This document shows positions 15,371 to 24,069 of a stretch of DNA of 46,090 bases, in pieces. Numbering within the stretch: position 1 is the first letter of the stretch; each line of letters opens with the position of its first letter. The position numbers and the translations under genes are program-made. The DNA comes from Prevotellaceae bacterium UBA4361 (GTDB taxonomy: Bacteria > Bacteroidota > Bacteroidia > Bacteroidales > Bacteroidaceae): the NCBI GenBank assembly GCA_002393575.1, contig DGSN01000030.1, positions 1-46,090 on the forward strand, in the 5' to 3' direction. The notes under the pieces are model-generated. The model was not told the DNA's origin and ran no database searches. It worked only from the letters and a program-made list of their open reading frames with translations.

Positions 15371-16714
15371 ATGAATATGAAGATGAAATATCTGTGGATG
15401 GCTATTTCGGCTTTGATGCTTTGTTCGGCAACGAGTGTGGATGCCAAAAAGAAGAAAAAGGTAGATTTGTGGCCCGATGGCACACCCGTGAGTGAATGGT
15501 TCCGACAGGCAACTCCTGCCACGTTGGAAAACCTGGGTCGTCAATTCGTGCTGACGGAGCATGGGGTGAAACAGGATTCCACTTTGTTGCAAACGGCTGC
15601 TATTCAGGCAGTGATTGAAAAGGCTGCCCAGACGGGTGAGAAGAGCGTGGTGGTCGTTCCGCAAGGCACGTTCCTCAGTGGTGCGCTGTTCCTGCGCCAG
15701 GGTGTGAACCTGTGGGTTGCCGAAGGTGGTAAGCTGAAGGGCAGTGACGACATCAGTCAGTTTCCCGTGATGAACACCCGCATCGAAGGACAGACGTGCA
15801 AGTATTTCTGTGCTTTGCTCAACGCTGACGGACTGGACGGCGTGACCATTGCGGGCAAAGGCGTGGTGGATGGCAACGGTTTGAACTACTGGAAGGCGTT
15901 CTGGGTGCGTCGCAGTTGGAATCCTCAATGCACGAACAAGGACGAACAGCGTCCACGCCTGTTGTATGTGTCGAATTGCAAGAACGTGGAGGTGTCGGGA
16001 CTGACCTTGCAACATTCTCCGTTCTGGACTTCCCACTATTACCGTTGCGAGAATGTTCGTGCCTTGAATCTCCGCATCCTTTCGCCTGCTTCGCCAGTGA
16101 AGGCTCCTTCGACGGATGCCATCGACATTGACGTTTGCAAGAACATGCTGGTGAAGGGTTGCTACATGGCGGTGAACGACGATGCCATTGCCTTGAAGGG
16201 CGGTAAGGGAGTCTATGCCGACAAGGACGAGACGAACGGCTCGAACGAGAACATCATCATCGAAGATTGCGAATATGGATTCTGCCACGGTTGCCTCACT
16301 TGCGGAAGTGAGTCTATCCACAACAAGAACATCATCTTGCGACGCATTCGGGTGAATCACGGTCAGCGACTGCTCTGGCTCAAGATGCGTCCCGACACAC
16401 CTCAGCAATACGAATACATCACGGTGGAGGACATTACGGGCGACGTGACGAACTTCATCTATGTGCGTCCGTGGACTCAGTTCTTCGACTTGCAAGGACG
16501 CACGGACATGCCGATTTCCTACGGCAACCACATCACCATGCGCAACTGTAACTTGCAGTGCCGCAACGTGTTCGAGGTGCAGAAGAGCGACCAATATCGT
16601 CTTTCCAACTTCTGCTTCGAGAACTTGAAAATCAAGGCGAATGGTGCGCCTATCGATGAAAGCCAAGTGGAGAATTTCACGATAAAAGGTGTTGACATTA
16701 CATTTGATGATTGA
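15371..16714 (+). CDS. GH28-family pectinase-type glycoside hydrolase
   Basis: A 447-residue secreted right-handed beta-helix enzyme. The N-terminus (MKYLWMAISALMLCSATSVDA) is a signal peptide. GH28 motifs are present in order: PSTDAIDIDVCKN (the NTD-like motif), NDDAIALKGG (catalytic DD), CHGCLTCGSES (GHG-like block) and LWLKMRPD in the RIK position. The family hydrolyses polygalacturonan or rhamnogalacturonan with inversion. The second and last motifs deviate somewhat from classic polygalacturonases, so an exo-acting or rhamnogalacturonan-directed enzyme is possible. Start ATG 15371 was chosen because it lies after the -7 element and directly before the signal peptide. A longer frame from 15326 would begin inside the promoter. 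No SusC/D genes adjoin it. Confidence 0.88.
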   Translation: MNMKMKYLWMAISALMLCSATSVDAKKKKKVDLWPDGTPVSEWFRQATPATLENLGRQFVLTEHGVKQDSTLLQTAAIQAVIEKAAQTGEKSVVVVPQGTFLSGALFLRQGVNLWVAEGGKLKGSDDISQFPVMNTRIEGQTCKYFCALLNADGLDGVTIAGKGVVDGNGLNYWKAFWVRRSWNPQCTNKDEQRPRLLYVSNCKNVEVSGLTLQHSPFWTSHYYRCENVRALNLRILSPASPVKAPSTDAIDIDVCKNMLVKGCYMAVNDDAIALKGGKGVYADKDETNGSNENIIIEDCEYGFCHGCLTCGSESIHNKNIILRRIRVNHGQRLLWLKMRPDTPQQYEYITVEDITGDVTNFIYVRPWTQFFDLQGRTDMPISYGNHITMRNCNLQCRNVFEVQKSDQYRLSNFCFENLKIKANGAPIDESQVENFTIKGVDITFDD

Positions 16715-16717
16715 TTA

Positions 16718-16749
16718 TTTGTCCTTTCCACAATAAATTTCTAAATTTG
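16718..16749 (+). promoter_or_regulatory. Promoter of the secreted metalloprotease gene
   Basis: TTTG (16718-16721), 20 bases, then TAAATTTG (16742-16749) is a close match to the Bacteroidota consensus. It begins four bases after the GH28 stop codon. The leader to the start at 16930 is about 175 bases and contains a heptad array. Confidence 0.65.
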
Positions 16750-16770
16750 CAGCGGAAAGCCGAAAATTGG

Positions 16771-16905
16771 TGAGTTAAAAGTTAAGAGTTAAAAGTGAAA
16801 AAGTTTTATGTCAAAGGTCTGAGGTCTATGGACCAAGGTCGCCTTTGACCTATGACTTTCGAGCTTTGACTCTTTTAACTTTTAACTTTTAATTTTTGAT
16901 TGAAT
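16771..16905. repeat. Inverted AGTTAAA heptad arrays
   Basis: AGTTAAA-type units at 16773-16803, GGTCTGA/GGTCTAT-type units in the middle, and the complementary CTTTTAA units at 16868-16903 keep a 7-bp period and can fold on each other. The whole sits in the 5' leader of the following gene. Confidence 0.7.
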
Positions 16906-16929
16906 AAAAACTAACTATATTTAAACGAC

Positions 16930-19107
16930 ATGAAAAAACTTCTACTTTTTGCTGCTTTCGCCCTGATTGCAGCAGTTTCTTTTGCACAGAAAAAAGTCTA
17001 TATCCCTAACGAATGGCGCAATCCTTGGCCAGCCGACTCGTTGCTCTATGCTGAGAGCGACCCCAACAACCGATACACTTGGTCGAAGAGTCGTTCTGTG
17101 GAAACCGACAACTTCATCATCTTTTGGGACAAGGGATGGGGTAGCACGGCTCCCGACAAGTTGTCGAAGAACAATTTCTACTACTTCGACCTCGACTTCA
17201 TGAAGCAGAAGCTGGAGGAATACTACGACTTGGAAATCAACAAGCTGGGATTTGTTGACCCTGTCAATTCCAATGTTGCAAAATATAAAATCATGGTGCT
17301 GCTCAACCACACGGAGGAATGGACTTGCTACGGTGGCGGCTACGATTTCCAGGTGCCTGCCCTTTGGCTCAACCCATCCACGAGTAAGCCTGTTGGCAGT
17401 GCGGTGGCGCACGAAGTGGGGCATAGTTTCCACTACATGTGCTATGCAGAGGACTCGAAGCAAGGAACGGTGGGCAACTGCTACACGGGTTTCCACGGAG
17501 CCGTGGGAAAGGGTGCTGCCATTTGGGAGACAACTGCCAACTGGCAGGCGCTTCAGTCGTTCCCTGAAGAATACTTCACGATGAGCGGAACGAGCGACAT
17601 CTTCCAGAACAGCCACAACTATGCCTTCACGCATGAATGGCATCGCTATCAGGCATATCCTTTCTTCACATACTTGGTGGAGCACTTCGGCGACGTGAAG
17701 GTGATTTCCGACGTGTGGAAAACGCACGAAACAACCATCAAGGACTTCAACGAGGTGCTGATGGACTGCAAGGGACTGAGCGTGGAAGAACTCTATAAGT
17801 TGCACTTCGACTTTGCCATGCACGTTGTGACATGGGACATTGAGTCGGCAAAACCTTATCTCAATGACAATTACATTGGCAAGTTCCACTATGCTTGTTC
17901 GCAGACTGACGACAAGACTTATCAGGTGGCATACGAGAGTTGTCCGCAAGGAACGGGTTTCAACGTGATTCCTTTGCAAGTGCCTGCTGCTGGAACTGAA
18001 ATCAATACGCACTTCACGGCGCTGCGCACGGCTGCTGCTCTGGCTGAGTCCGACCCAGCGCAGTTCTTGAACGGCGATTCTCGCTTTGAGCATGTGAGCC
18101 GAACGAAGTACAATGCTGTGTCTCGTGCTTCGCAGCGAGGTTTCCGTTTGGGCTATGTGGCTCTGATGCAGGATGGTTCACGCCAGTATTTCACGGACGA
18201 CGAAATCCACTGCACGGGTTCTGCGGAAATGACAGAGGACTATGGCATCACCGTGCCAGAGGGTGTGAGCCGCTTGTGGTTGGTGGTGGCACCAGCCTTG
18301 AAGAGCTATTTCCGACATGAGTGGGACGACGTGGCAACGAACGACGACCAGTGGCCTTATCGCATTCAGCTGGAAGGCACCGACCTGGGTTCGGCAGCCA
18401 CTGTCTATGCTTCGCCTACGCTCGACGGCAGAAAAATTCAGGATGCTACGCTTACCTACGACGTGTATTTCGCTCCACGCAATGACTATGTGGGAACAAC
18501 CGTCACGGTGGGTGGTTCGGCAGCTGCCACGTTGGGCACAGCCTTCCAGATGAAGCCTGCCGACATCGCTGGCAAGATGGTGAACTATTCAAGTGCAGGT
18601 CCTGCTAACGGAAAGGTGATGTTCTATGCAGCCAAGAGTGACGGCTCGCTGATTCAGAGTGGTTCCACGGCTAATGGTTACGGACATTGGTTCTCGAAGA
18701 CTGGTGGAGTGGTGGCTTTCTCGGGTTCTTCCTACGTCTATTCGGAGTTCCAACCTGGAAGTTTGAGTTTCAACCTCGGTCCTTATCCTAACAGAACAAA
18801 GGTGGGCGAAACATGCACCATCGCTCAGGCACTCCGCTATCGCAGTGGTTCGGACTATGCCAAGGTGGTATTCGTCTTCAACATCCACTTCGACTCATCG
18901 AAGACGGGTGCTGAATTGTCTTCCATTGAATACGAAAACACCGATGCCATCTTCACCGTGGCTGATGCTTCCCATGCCCATGAACACGTGGATGTTTATT
19001 CCCTCTCAGGCGTGAAGCTGAAAGGCAACGTGGAACGTCGTTCTGCACTCGATGGTCTCCAACGTGGCATTTATGTCGTTGGGAATGAGAAAGTGGTGGT
19101 GAAGTAA
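16930..19107 (+). CDS. Secreted DUF6055-type metalloprotease with T9SS sorting domain
   Basis: A 725-residue secreted protein. The signal peptide is MKKLLLFAAFALIAAVSFAQ. The catalytic domain carries HEVGHSFHY (zinc HExxH at residues 161-165) and, about 35 residues on, an AIWETTANW segment whose Glu may be the third ligand. The region is like the DUF6055 / basic-secretory-like peptidase group, though I cannot verify the family. The middle (about 350-640) is predicted beta-rich. The last ~60 residues (VDVYSLSGVKLKG ... LQRGIYVVGNEKVVVK) resemble the type A C-terminal sorting domain of the type IX secretion system. The porP-gldKLMN cluster is about 1.3 kb downstream, so export by that system is likely. 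Own promoter at 16718-16749. Confidence 0.75.
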   Translation: MKKLLLFAAFALIAAVSFAQKKVYIPNEWRNPWPADSLLYAESDPNNRYTWSKSRSVETDNFIIFWDKGWGSTAPDKLSKNNFYYFDLDFMKQKLEEYYDLEINKLGFVDPVNSNVAKYKIMVLLNHTEEWTCYGGGYDFQVPALWLNPSTSKPVGSAVAHEVGHSFHYMCYAEDSKQGTVGNCYTGFHGAVGKGAAIWETTANWQALQSFPEEYFTMSGTSDIFQNSHNYAFTHEWHRYQAYPFFTYLVEHFGDVKVISDVWKTHETTIKDFNEVLMDCKGLSVEELYKLHFDFAMHVVTWDIESAKPYLNDNYIGKFHYACSQTDDKTYQVAYESCPQGTGFNVIPLQVPAAGTEINTHFTALRTAAALAESDPAQFLNGDSRFEHVSRTKYNAVSRASQRGFRLGYVALMQDGSRQYFTDDEIHCTGSAEMTEDYGITVPEGVSRLWLVVAPALKSYFRHEWDDVATNDDQWPYRIQLEGTDLGSAATVYASPTLDGRKIQDATLTYDVYFAPRNDYVGTTVTVGGSAAATLGTAFQMKPADIAGKMVNYSSAGPANGKVMFYAAKSDGSLIQSGSTANGYGHWFSKTGGVVAFSGSSYVYSEFQPGSLSFNLGPYPNRTKVGETCTIAQALRYRSGSDYAKVVFVFNIHFDSSKTGAELSSIEYENTDAIFTVADASHAHEHVDVYSLSGVKLKGNVERRSALDGLQRGIYVVGNEKVVVK

Positions 19108-19251
19108 ATCTATCATCAACTACTACCGCAAGAACTTTTCTCTATGATTTTTTTGCTCTGCCGTTAAGATTATTTAACGCTTAACGGTGCAGTGTTTTCT
19201 GACTTTCTGTATTTAGTTAGTAGAATAATAACAACACAAATATATGAAAAA

Positions 19252-20082
19252 ATGAAAATAATTAAGATTTGGAGACTCGCCTTTGCGGTGCTTGCTGCTT
19301 TCTCCCTCGCCTCTTGTAGCAGCGATGATGACGACAAGGATATTACCAATGAGATTAACATGAGCGTTTCCGCAGAACCGGGCGTGATGTACGACCTCTT
19401 CGACAGTTGGGGAGAGCATCCCATTGAGTGTATGCGTGTGATGACTCAGGACGAGCCTGGACAATGGCAGAACCTGCACTTCAGCGACATCAAAGGTTTC
19501 ACCTACGAAAGAGGGCATGAATACGAATTGCGCGTGAAGCGAACCATTTTGGCCAATCCACCACAGGATGCCAGCAACCGTACATACGAACTGGTGCGCA
19601 TCCTTGCCGACAAGAAAGTGGAAGATGTGGCTGAGCCTTTGGAGAAAGTCATCAAGAGTGAAGCCGACATAGAGTATGAGCAGCAGTGCCCGATAGAGAA
19701 ATATGCCATAGCCAAAGGGGGTGAATATCTGGTGGACAGCGATGGCAAGGTGACATACGCCGATGGCACGCCAACTCCAGAATTCGACAAGCACGCACGA
19801 ATCTACTTGGAGAACATTCTCGACAAGAGCCATCCGCTGTGGCAGGCAGGTGCCCGCTATCAAGCAACCTACGCCTACGTACTTTCACCGCTTACGGATG
19901 AGATACGCCTTGTGCCGAGCAATCGTTCTGCTGTCCTCTTCAAGAACATACTTACTGAGAGCGAAATGGCATACGTCCAGCAGTCGATGCCACAGGGCGA
20001 AACGCTGCACTACGCCCTCATTCTCGCCAATGTCTATAAGCGCGGAATACAAAAGGTGGAGTTCACAATCAAAAAGAAATAA
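19252..20082 (+). CDS. DUF4377-type lipoprotein
   Basis: A 276-residue lipoprotein. The signal peptide ends in the lipobox LASC, followed by a run of Ser and Asp (SSDDDDKD) as in exported Bacteroidota lipoproteins. Residues about 55-110 (CMRVMTQDEPGQWQNL ... GFTYERGHEYELRVKRT) match the DUF4377 domain, a small beta-barrel-like module with the conserved G-F-x-Y-E-x-G-x-x-Y-x-L motif. The remaining C-terminal part is unrecognised. I chose ATG 19252 because it sits directly before the hydrophobic signal. The frame upstream to 19192 would add a non-signal extension. A terminator follows at 20094. Function is unknown; surface exposure is plausible. Confidence 0.75.
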   Translation: MKIIKIWRLAFAVLAAFSLASCSSDDDDKDITNEINMSVSAEPGVMYDLFDSWGEHPIECMRVMTQDEPGQWQNLHFSDIKGFTYERGHEYELRVKRTILANPPQDASNRTYELVRILADKKVEDVAEPLEKVIKSEADIEYEQQCPIEKYAIAKGGEYLVDSDGKVTYADGTPTPEFDKHARIYLENILDKSHPLWQAGARYQATYAYVLSPLTDEIRLVPSNRSAVLFKNILTESEMAYVQQSMPQGETLHYALILANVYKRGIQKVEFTIKKK

Positions 20083-20093
20083 ATCAAACGTAT

Positions 20094-20133
20094 GCAGGGG
20101 GAGTTGTCATGATGTGACGCTCCCCTTGCTTGT
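20094..20133 (+). terminator. Terminator after the lipoprotein gene
   Basis: Arms GCAGGGGGAG and CTCCCCTTGC with an inner TGTCA/TGACG pairing are followed by TTGTTTTCCC. It begins 12 bases after the stop codon. Confidence 0.6.
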
Positions 20134-20197
20134 TTTCCCTTTGCGAGGAATTCTCTTTCCACTATTGCAATTCTTTTTTTTGATTCTACTGAAATGT

Positions 20198-20273
20198 CGA
20201 GCCTTCGTCGTTTTTCAAGCGAGCCCTCGTTTGAACTACGCCGAGGGCTCGCTGATTCGATAACGAGCCCTCG
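20198..20273. repeat. 22-bp decamer array, copy 3
   Basis: Decamers start at 20198 (CGAGCCTTCG), 20220 (CGAGCCCTCG), 20242 (CGAGGGCTCG) and 20264 (CGAGCCCTCG), exactly 22 bp apart. The array lies about 150 bp upstream of porP, and copy 4 lies just past gldN, so the two bracket the secretion operon. I found nothing else between 20134 and 20425 apart from A-rich leader. Confidence 0.85.
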
Positions 20274-20425
20274 TTACTATAGTAAATCCCCAAATATGCA
20301 TGAAAACCATCAAAGCCGTTTTTCTTTTGTGAAAAAACGACGCTGCAGTCATGCGAGAATGAATAAACGTGAAAAAAATAGAAAAAGTTTTACAATAAAA
20401 TAAGAAAGTGTTCGTTATTAAGGTT

Positions 20426-21394
20426 ATGGGTTTAAAGCGAACAATTCAGAAATGCGCCCTGATGGGTGTGCTGTCGCTGGCATCGCAAGGTGCTTGGGCG
20501 CAGATGGACGTGCAGTTTTCCGACTACGTCCGCCTGAAATCGTACTACAATCCTGCTGTGTCGGGAACGGACGGCAAGCTGAATGTGGTGGGAGCATACG
20601 CCATGCAGTTTGTGGGCTACGATAATGCGCCTAAGACCATGTATGTGAGCGCTGACATCCCGATTTTTTTCCTTGGTCCGCGCCACGGTGCTGGTGTGAG
20701 CCTCATGAGCGACGACGTGGGCATTTTCCGCCAGCAGACCATCAGTCTGCAATACGCCTTCAATATGAAGATTGGCAAGAGGGGCAGGTTGGCTATCGGT
20801 GTGAATGGTGGAATGATTCAGGAAACCATTGATGGTAGCGGCCTCCTGCTGCCCGACACGGGTTCGGGTGGTGGCACTGACCCTGCATTCCCTACGTCGG
20901 AGGTGAAAGGCTCGCATATCGATTTGTCGGCTGGTGTCTATTACTACCACCCGAAGTATTGGGGAGGCTTCTCCGTGCGACATCTGGCTGCCCCTCTGTT
21001 GGAAGTGGGCGAAACGACCCTCTATCAGATTGACAGAACTTATTATTTGATGGGTGGAGGCAATATACGCCTCAAAAATTCGTTATTCTCTTTGCAACCT
21101 TCTTTCATGGTGATGACCGACATGAAGAACTGGAGGGAGGATGTGCAGCTGAAGGTGAGCTACGAATTTGAGTCGCGGAGTTTCTACGCTGGAGTAGGGT
21201 ACAGCCCTGGCATCTCCACTACTTTCTTCCTCGGTGGCAATTTCCACGGCATAGGTCTTGGCTATTCTTACCAGATGTACACGTCGGGAGTCGGGATGCT
21301 GAATGGTTCTCACGAAATCACATTGGGCTACCAAACCGAACTGGACCTCTTCAAGAAGGGACGCAATCGACACAAAAGTGTGAGGTTCTTGTGA
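20426..21394 (+). CDS. porP: PorP/SprF-family type IX secretion protein
   Basis: A 322-residue outer-membrane-type protein of the PorP/SprF family. The signal peptide (CALMGVLSLASQGAWAQ) is followed by QFSDYVRLKSYYNPAVSGTDG, the conserved opening of the family, and by beta-strand-rich sequence to the C-terminus. PorP/SprF proteins are needed for type IX secretion and, in gliding bacteria, for the SprB adhesin. The start ATG at 20426 was chosen over an upstream GTG at 20408 because the signal peptide then starts normally. It is the first gene of the porP-gldK-gldL-gldM-gldN cluster, in the order usual for Bacteroidota. No clear promoter was assigned in the A-rich leader. Confidence 0.9.
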   Translation: MGLKRTIQKCALMGVLSLASQGAWAQMDVQFSDYVRLKSYYNPAVSGTDGKLNVVGAYAMQFVGYDNAPKTMYVSADIPIFFLGPRHGAGVSLMSDDVGIFRQQTISLQYAFNMKIGKRGRLAIGVNGGMIQETIDGSGLLLPDTGSGGGTDPAFPTSEVKGSHIDLSAGVYYYHPKYWGGFSVRHLAAPLLEVGETTLYQIDRTYYLMGGGNIRLKNSLFSLQPSFMVMTDMKNWREDVQLKVSYEFESRSFYAGVGYSPGISTTFFLGGNFHGIGLGYSYQMYTSGVGMLNGSHEITLGYQTELDLFKKGRNRHKSVRFL

Positions 21395-21397
21395 AAA

Positions 21398-21475
21398 AAG
21401 GTCAAAAGTCAAAGGTCAAAAGCCAAAGGCAACCTCAGACCTTAGTCCTTAGACCTTAGACCTCAGACCTTTGAC
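21398..21475. repeat. Heptad arrays (GGTCAAA and CAGACCT types)
   Basis: Units of GGTCAAA / AGTCAAA at 21398-21430 pass into TAGACCT / CAGACCT units at 21438-21472, all with a 7-bp period. The gap separates porP from gldK. Confidence 0.7.
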
Positions 21476-21527
21476 ATCAAAAACTCAAAAAACGTACCTC
21501 AACAACGATAAAGGTAACTAAATAGAT

Positions 21528-23009
21528 ATGAAGAAGTTTTTATCAATCCTTTCCGTAGCAACGGTGCTTCTGTTCGTTTCCTGCATGGGCGGTACGAGCA
21601 AGTCGGGCACAGGTGGTGCTGGAGGAGAAGTGACTGGTGTGAGCGGAAGCTCCATGCAGGAGCCTGCTCCTTACGGAATGGTGCTTGTGAAGCGTGGTTC
21701 CCTGAAGATGGGAACAGAATCTACTGACTCCCTGTGGGGCAAAGACCTGCCAACTCGTGACATTTCGGTCGATGCCTTCTGGATGGACGAGCATGAAGTG
21801 ACCAACTCCATGTATCGCCAGTTCGTGTTCTGGGTGCGCGACAGTATTATTCGTGAACGTCTCGCCGACCCTGCATACGGTGGCGATGAGTCCTACAAGA
21901 TTGAGGAGGACAAGAACGGCGACCCTATCACACCGCACCTCAACTGGAACAAGTCGATTCCTTGGAAGAACCCTGACGAGGACCAGCAGCGTGCCATTGA
22001 AAGTGTCTATACCATCCATCCGTTCACAGGCGAGCGTATGCTTGATGCCAGTCAGATGAACTATCGCTACGAGACATTCGACTATGCGACGGCTGCATTG
22101 CGCAAGTATCGTCTGAATCCAGCTGAGCGCAATCTCAACACCGATGTGCAAGTGGATCCGAACGAGGTGGTGATGATTTCGAAGGATACCGCATACGTTG
22201 ACGACGAGGGAATCATCCACCGCGAGACACTCACTCGTCCACTCTCATCGATGTGGGACTTTGTCAACACATATATTGTTAATGTCTATCCCGACACCAC
22301 TTGCTGGATTAACGATTTCCAGAATGCGGAGAACGAGGTGTATATGCGTCTCTACTTCAGCCATGCCAACTACAATGATTTCCCTGTCGTTGGTGTGAAC
22401 TGGGAGCAGGCAAATGCTTTCTGCAACTGGCGTACCAACTATCTCATTCGTGGACTCGGAGCCAGTGCGAAGTTCATTCAGCGCTACCGTCTCCCAACCG
22501 AGGCTGAATGGGAATATGCAGCCCGTGGCAAGGAAGGCAACGAACTGCCTTGGACACAGGAAGGCGTGAAGAGCGAGAAGGGATGCTTCTACGCCAACTT
22601 CAAGCCCGATCGTGGTAACTACACTGAGGATGGCAACCTCATCACCTCTAAGGTGGGTATCTTCTCAGCCAATTCCAACGGTCTCTACGATATGGCAGGA
22701 AACGTGGCAGAGTGGACATCTACCATCTTCACAGAGGCTGGTGTGCTCTCCATGAGCGATATGAACCCTGAACTCTACTACAACGCAGCCAAGGAAGACC
22801 CTTACGCTCTGAAGAAGAAGTCGGTTCGTGGCGGTTCGTGGAAAGACCCTGAGAGTTTCATCAAATCCGCTTGGCGTTCCAGTGAATATCAGAATGTCGG
22901 TCGTTCCTTCATTGGTTTCCGCTGCGTCCGCTCACAAGTGGGAACAGGCTCAAAATCAGCGAAAGGGGCAAAGAGTAGCGGTGGTAAAACCAGACGACAG
23001 AGGCATTAA
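21528..23009 (+). CDS. gldK: GldK, type IX secretion lipoprotein
   Basis: A 493-residue lipoprotein with lipobox VSC (Cys19) and a formylglycine-generating-enzyme-like (FGE-sulfatase) fold without the catalytic role. Conserved blocks are visible: MVLVKRGSLKMGTESTDS, DAFWMDEHEVTNSMYRQFVFWVRDS, FPVVGVNWEQANAFCNWRTNYL, RLPTEAEWEYAARG, NGLYDMAGNVAEWT and RGGSWKDPESFIKSAWR. GldK and GldN form the periplasmic/outer-membrane ring of the type IX secretion system. The C-terminus is Lys/Arg-rich. A 71-bp inverted-repeat element separates it from gldL. Confidence 0.95.
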   Translation: MKKFLSILSVATVLLFVSCMGGTSKSGTGGAGGEVTGVSGSSMQEPAPYGMVLVKRGSLKMGTESTDSLWGKDLPTRDISVDAFWMDEHEVTNSMYRQFVFWVRDSIIRERLADPAYGGDESYKIEEDKNGDPITPHLNWNKSIPWKNPDEDQQRAIESVYTIHPFTGERMLDASQMNYRYETFDYATAALRKYRLNPAERNLNTDVQVDPNEVVMISKDTAYVDDEGIIHRETLTRPLSSMWDFVNTYIVNVYPDTTCWINDFQNAENEVYMRLYFSHANYNDFPVVGVNWEQANAFCNWRTNYLIRGLGASAKFIQRYRLPTEAEWEYAARGKEGNELPWTQEGVKSEKGCFYANFKPDRGNYTEDGNLITSKVGIFSANSNGLYDMAGNVAEWTSTIFTEAGVLSMSDMNPELYYNAAKEDPYALKKKSVRGGSWKDPESFIKSAWRSSEYQNVGRSFIGFRCVRSQVGTGSKSAKGAKSSGGKTRRQRH

Positions 23010-23014
23010 ATGAA

Positions 23015-23160
23015 AGTGAAAAGTGGAAAGTGAAAAGTGAAAAATGAAAAAGTCTCCTAAAGAAATCGGCAAAATCAGCAAATTTTAAAATTTAGTACAT
23101 TTAGTCTATTTCTTTAGGAGACATAAACTCACAAACTTAAAAACTCAGAAACTCAAAAAC
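23015..23160. repeat. Composite repeat: 71-bp inverted-repeat element, copy 1
   Basis: A core of 71 bp (23052-23122) has perfect 15-bp terminal inverted repeats, GTCTCCTAAAGAAAT and its complement, around an AT-rich centre. It is preceded by AAAGTGA heptads (from 23015) and followed by an octad run (AAACTCAC AAACTTAA...) to just before gldL. The same composite recurs upstream of gldN and, inverted, at 44357-44466. Confidence 0.85.
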
Positions 23161-23170
23161 TAAAATAATT

Positions 23171-24025
23171 ATGGGAAGTAAAAAATGGAACTGGATTTTT
23201 AGGCTTCAGGCTTGGATGGACTCCAAGACTGGTCAGCAGTTCTTGAACTATGCATATAGTTGGGGTGCATCCATTGTGATTCTCGGTGCCCTCTTCAAAT
23301 TGACACACATTGCTGGTGCTAACATGATGCTCTTCATTGGTATGGGTACCGAGGTGATTGTGTTCTTCTTGGCTGGTTTTGAACATCAATATGCAAACGA
23401 AGGTGACATCACAGATGCCGAAGACAAGAGGCTCGCTGTGGCTGCCAAAGCTATTGATGACAGCGAAGAAGCTGAAGAAAGAGGTACTGTGGTCGTTGGC
23501 GGCGGTGGACTCGGTGGCGGAACCATCATCATCGGTGGTAACGGCGGCGGAGCACCAGCAGGTGGAGGCACTGTCGTCATTGGTGGCGGTGGCGTACCAG
23601 CCAGTGGTGCAGCAGGAACCGAAGGCAGTGTGGCTTCATCCACAGGCGATGCGCCAGTCGATGCAGCTGCCTTGGCGGAAGGACTTTCCCACATCTCTGT
23701 TCCTCAGTACAGTGGCATGACACCAGAGATGCACGAGGCTACCGAAGCTTACGTCAACCAGCTTCACGAACTCACCGAAGTGCTCAAGCAAGTGGCAGAG
23801 CAGTCTGCACGTCTCACGCGCGACTCGGAGGAAATGGAGAACATGAACCGCACGCTCACTGGCATCAACCGCTTCTACGAGATGCAGCTGCGCGACGTGG
23901 GTCAGCAGAGTGCAACACTCGACGACGTGAACGCACAGACCAAGCGACTGGCAGAGCAGTTGGTTGAACTCAACGGACTCTATACTCGCATGGTAGAAGC
24001 TCTCAAGGCTAATCTGAAGGGATAA
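23171..24025 (+). CDS. gldL: GldL, type IX secretion inner-membrane protein
   Basis: A 284-residue protein with two membrane helices near residues 26-44 and 50-70. The Glu in GTEVIVFFLAGFEHQY is in the second helix, which is the proton-channel position in the GldLM motor. GldL and GldM form the proton-driven motor that powers type IX export. The cytosolic part contains a Gly/Ala/Pro-rich low-complexity stretch (about 110-165), then a coiled-coil-like region near 195-284. The low-complexity insert is longer than in the best-studied homologues, a trait common in gut species. Start ATG follows the 71-bp element composite by about ten bases. Confidence 0.95.
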   Translation: MGSKKWNWIFRLQAWMDSKTGQQFLNYAYSWGASIVILGALFKLTHIAGANMMLFIGMGTEVIVFFLAGFEHQYANEGDITDAEDKRLAVAAKAIDDSEEAEERGTVVVGGGGLGGGTIIIGGNGGGAPAGGGTVVIGGGGVPASGAAGTEGSVASSTGDAPVDAAALAEGLSHISVPQYSGMTPEMHEATEAYVNQLHELTEVLKQVAEQSARLTRDSEEMENMNRTLTGINRFYEMQLRDVGQQSATLDDVNAQTKRLAEQLVELNGLYTRMVEALKANLKG

Positions 24026-24069
24026 ACGCCTCGTTTCTTAATTACAAAAATTACAATTCCTACACATAG

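Noticed and set aside
15350..16666. 438-codon minus-strand open frame
   Set aside because: It mirrors the GH28 gene and has no recognisable domain.
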